Translations under genes and position numbers: made by a program
In this document: positions 33,675 through 33,909 of the stretch, in pieces
Numbering within the stretch: position 1 is the first letter of the stretch
Layout of the letters: every line of letters begins with the position of its first letter
Notes under the pieces: generated by a model
The model's input: the letters and a program-made list of their open reading frames with translations, nothing else
Databases searched by the model: none
What the model was told of the DNA's origin: nothing
Assembly (NCBI RefSeq): GCF_024345535.1
Contig: NZ_JAGQBH010000012.1
Span: 1 to 33,909, forward strand
Length of the DNA: 33,909 bases
Source: Cyanobium sp. N.Huapi 1H5
GTDB taxonomy: Bacteria; Cyanobacteriota; Cyanobacteriia; PCC-6307; Cyanobiaceae
Reading direction: 5' to 3'

Positions 33675-33909
33675 TCAGGCCGCCAGGGGAGCGCCATCCA
33701 CCAGGGCCGGTGCCAGGCGCAGGCTGGTCTCGCCGCTGGGGACCTGCAGCAGGTCGGCGGCCCGGATGCGGGAGATCAGCCTGGTGGTGGTGACACGGGT
33801 GGTGCCGATCAGCTCACCGATCCGCTCATGGGTGAGGCGGAAGGGGAGGTCGCACCAGGGGCCGCAGCGGCGGCCCAGACGGCGCACCAGCAGCGAGAGC
33901 AGGGCATGG
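33675..33909 (-). CDS. Crp/Fnr-family transcription regulator, C-terminal HTH (N-terminus beyond window)
   Basis: The frame is open through the right edge (78 codons seen), so the N-terminal cNMP-like sensor domain is missing. The visible part is the winged helix: HALLSLLVRRLGRR, LPFRLTHERIGELIGTTRVTTTRLISRIR (split: LPFRLTHERIGELIG, then TTRVTTTRLISRIR) and LLQVPSGETSLRLAP. This is the NtcA/Crp-type recognition helix (T-TRVT-TRL). In Synechococcus elongatus the Crp-type IdiB sits near idiA and activates it under iron stress; proximity to futAB makes an IdiB-like role possible but unproven. Confidence 0.85.
   Translation of the reverse strand, partial: HALLSLLVRRLGRRCGPWCDLPFRLTHERIGELIGTTRVTTTRLISRIRAADLLQVPSGETSLRLAPALVDGAPLAA

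Noticed and set aside
33470..33697. Minus-strand 75-codon frame over the miniprotein
   Set aside because: Pro/Arg-rich composition and it overlaps the terminator side; the alternative frame gives a Cys/Lys-rich product with a proper stop before the terminator.

Overview
The window looks like a chromosome segment of a high-GC picocyanobacterium (Cyanobium / freshwater Synechococcus type). The right half (about 19.4-33.9 kb) is very GC-rich and compact. It carries a cyanobacterial-style Zur, a FutA/FutB iron transporter pair, hisIE, a CobW-type metal GTPase and tiny picocyanobacteria-like proteins. The left half (1-19.4 kb) is accessory: lower and uneven GC, large surface, secreted or toxin-like proteins, long gene-poor stretches and decayed gene copies. 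Genus-level placement is inference from gene content, not from a marker gene.

Left to right: (1) 1-3167, minus strand: an RTX-type protein running off the left edge. It has a glycine-rich hydrophobic segment, a FrpC-like self-processing module whose scissile Asp is replaced by Cys, and RTX repeats; a 169-aa companion gene sits upstream. (2) 3694-8615: a secreted TPR protein and a type V autotransporter. (3) 8647-16593: an unstable zone with a frameshifted DUF1460 amidase-like gene, AT-rich membrane proteins, a class 3 lipase, a putative MACPF/jacalin pore-forming protein, and relics of a neighbouring gene pair. (4) 16594-19359: a 921-aa protein joining a DUF4231/SLATT-like membrane domain to peptidoglycan binding and an HxxxxxxD...HxH (LAS/MepA-like) peptidase centre. 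(5) 19366-20456: the intact 121-aa membrane protein gene and hisIE. Relics of the 121-aa gene lie at 8647-8674 and 14033-14213, and of the 121-aa/hisE junction at 15917-16214. This suggests an insertion hotspot where cargo accumulates beside duplicated copies of the flank. (6) 20490-24441: a tightly overlapping operon queD-like / permease / TIGR03943 / secreted Big_5-like protein, followed by zur. (7) 24452-29103: a TerB-like gene, then a biological-conflict module: a Trypco2-like small protein immediately upstream of a trypsin / STAND NTPase / ten-repeat TPR protein. (8) 29207-33909: CobW GTPase, a tiny membrane protein, futA-futB, a Cys/Lys-rich miniprotein and the C-terminus of a Crp/Fnr regulator cut by the right edge.

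The best candidates for an unusual system are the Trypco2 + trypsin-STAND-TPR pair, which matches a described conflict-system architecture and has strikingly homogenised repeats; the DUF4231-peptidoglycan hydrolase fusion; and the MACPF-jacalin gene that appears to sit inside a decayed duplicate of the 121-aa gene. The zinc-related genes (zur, permease, TIGR03943, cobW) bracket the conflict module.
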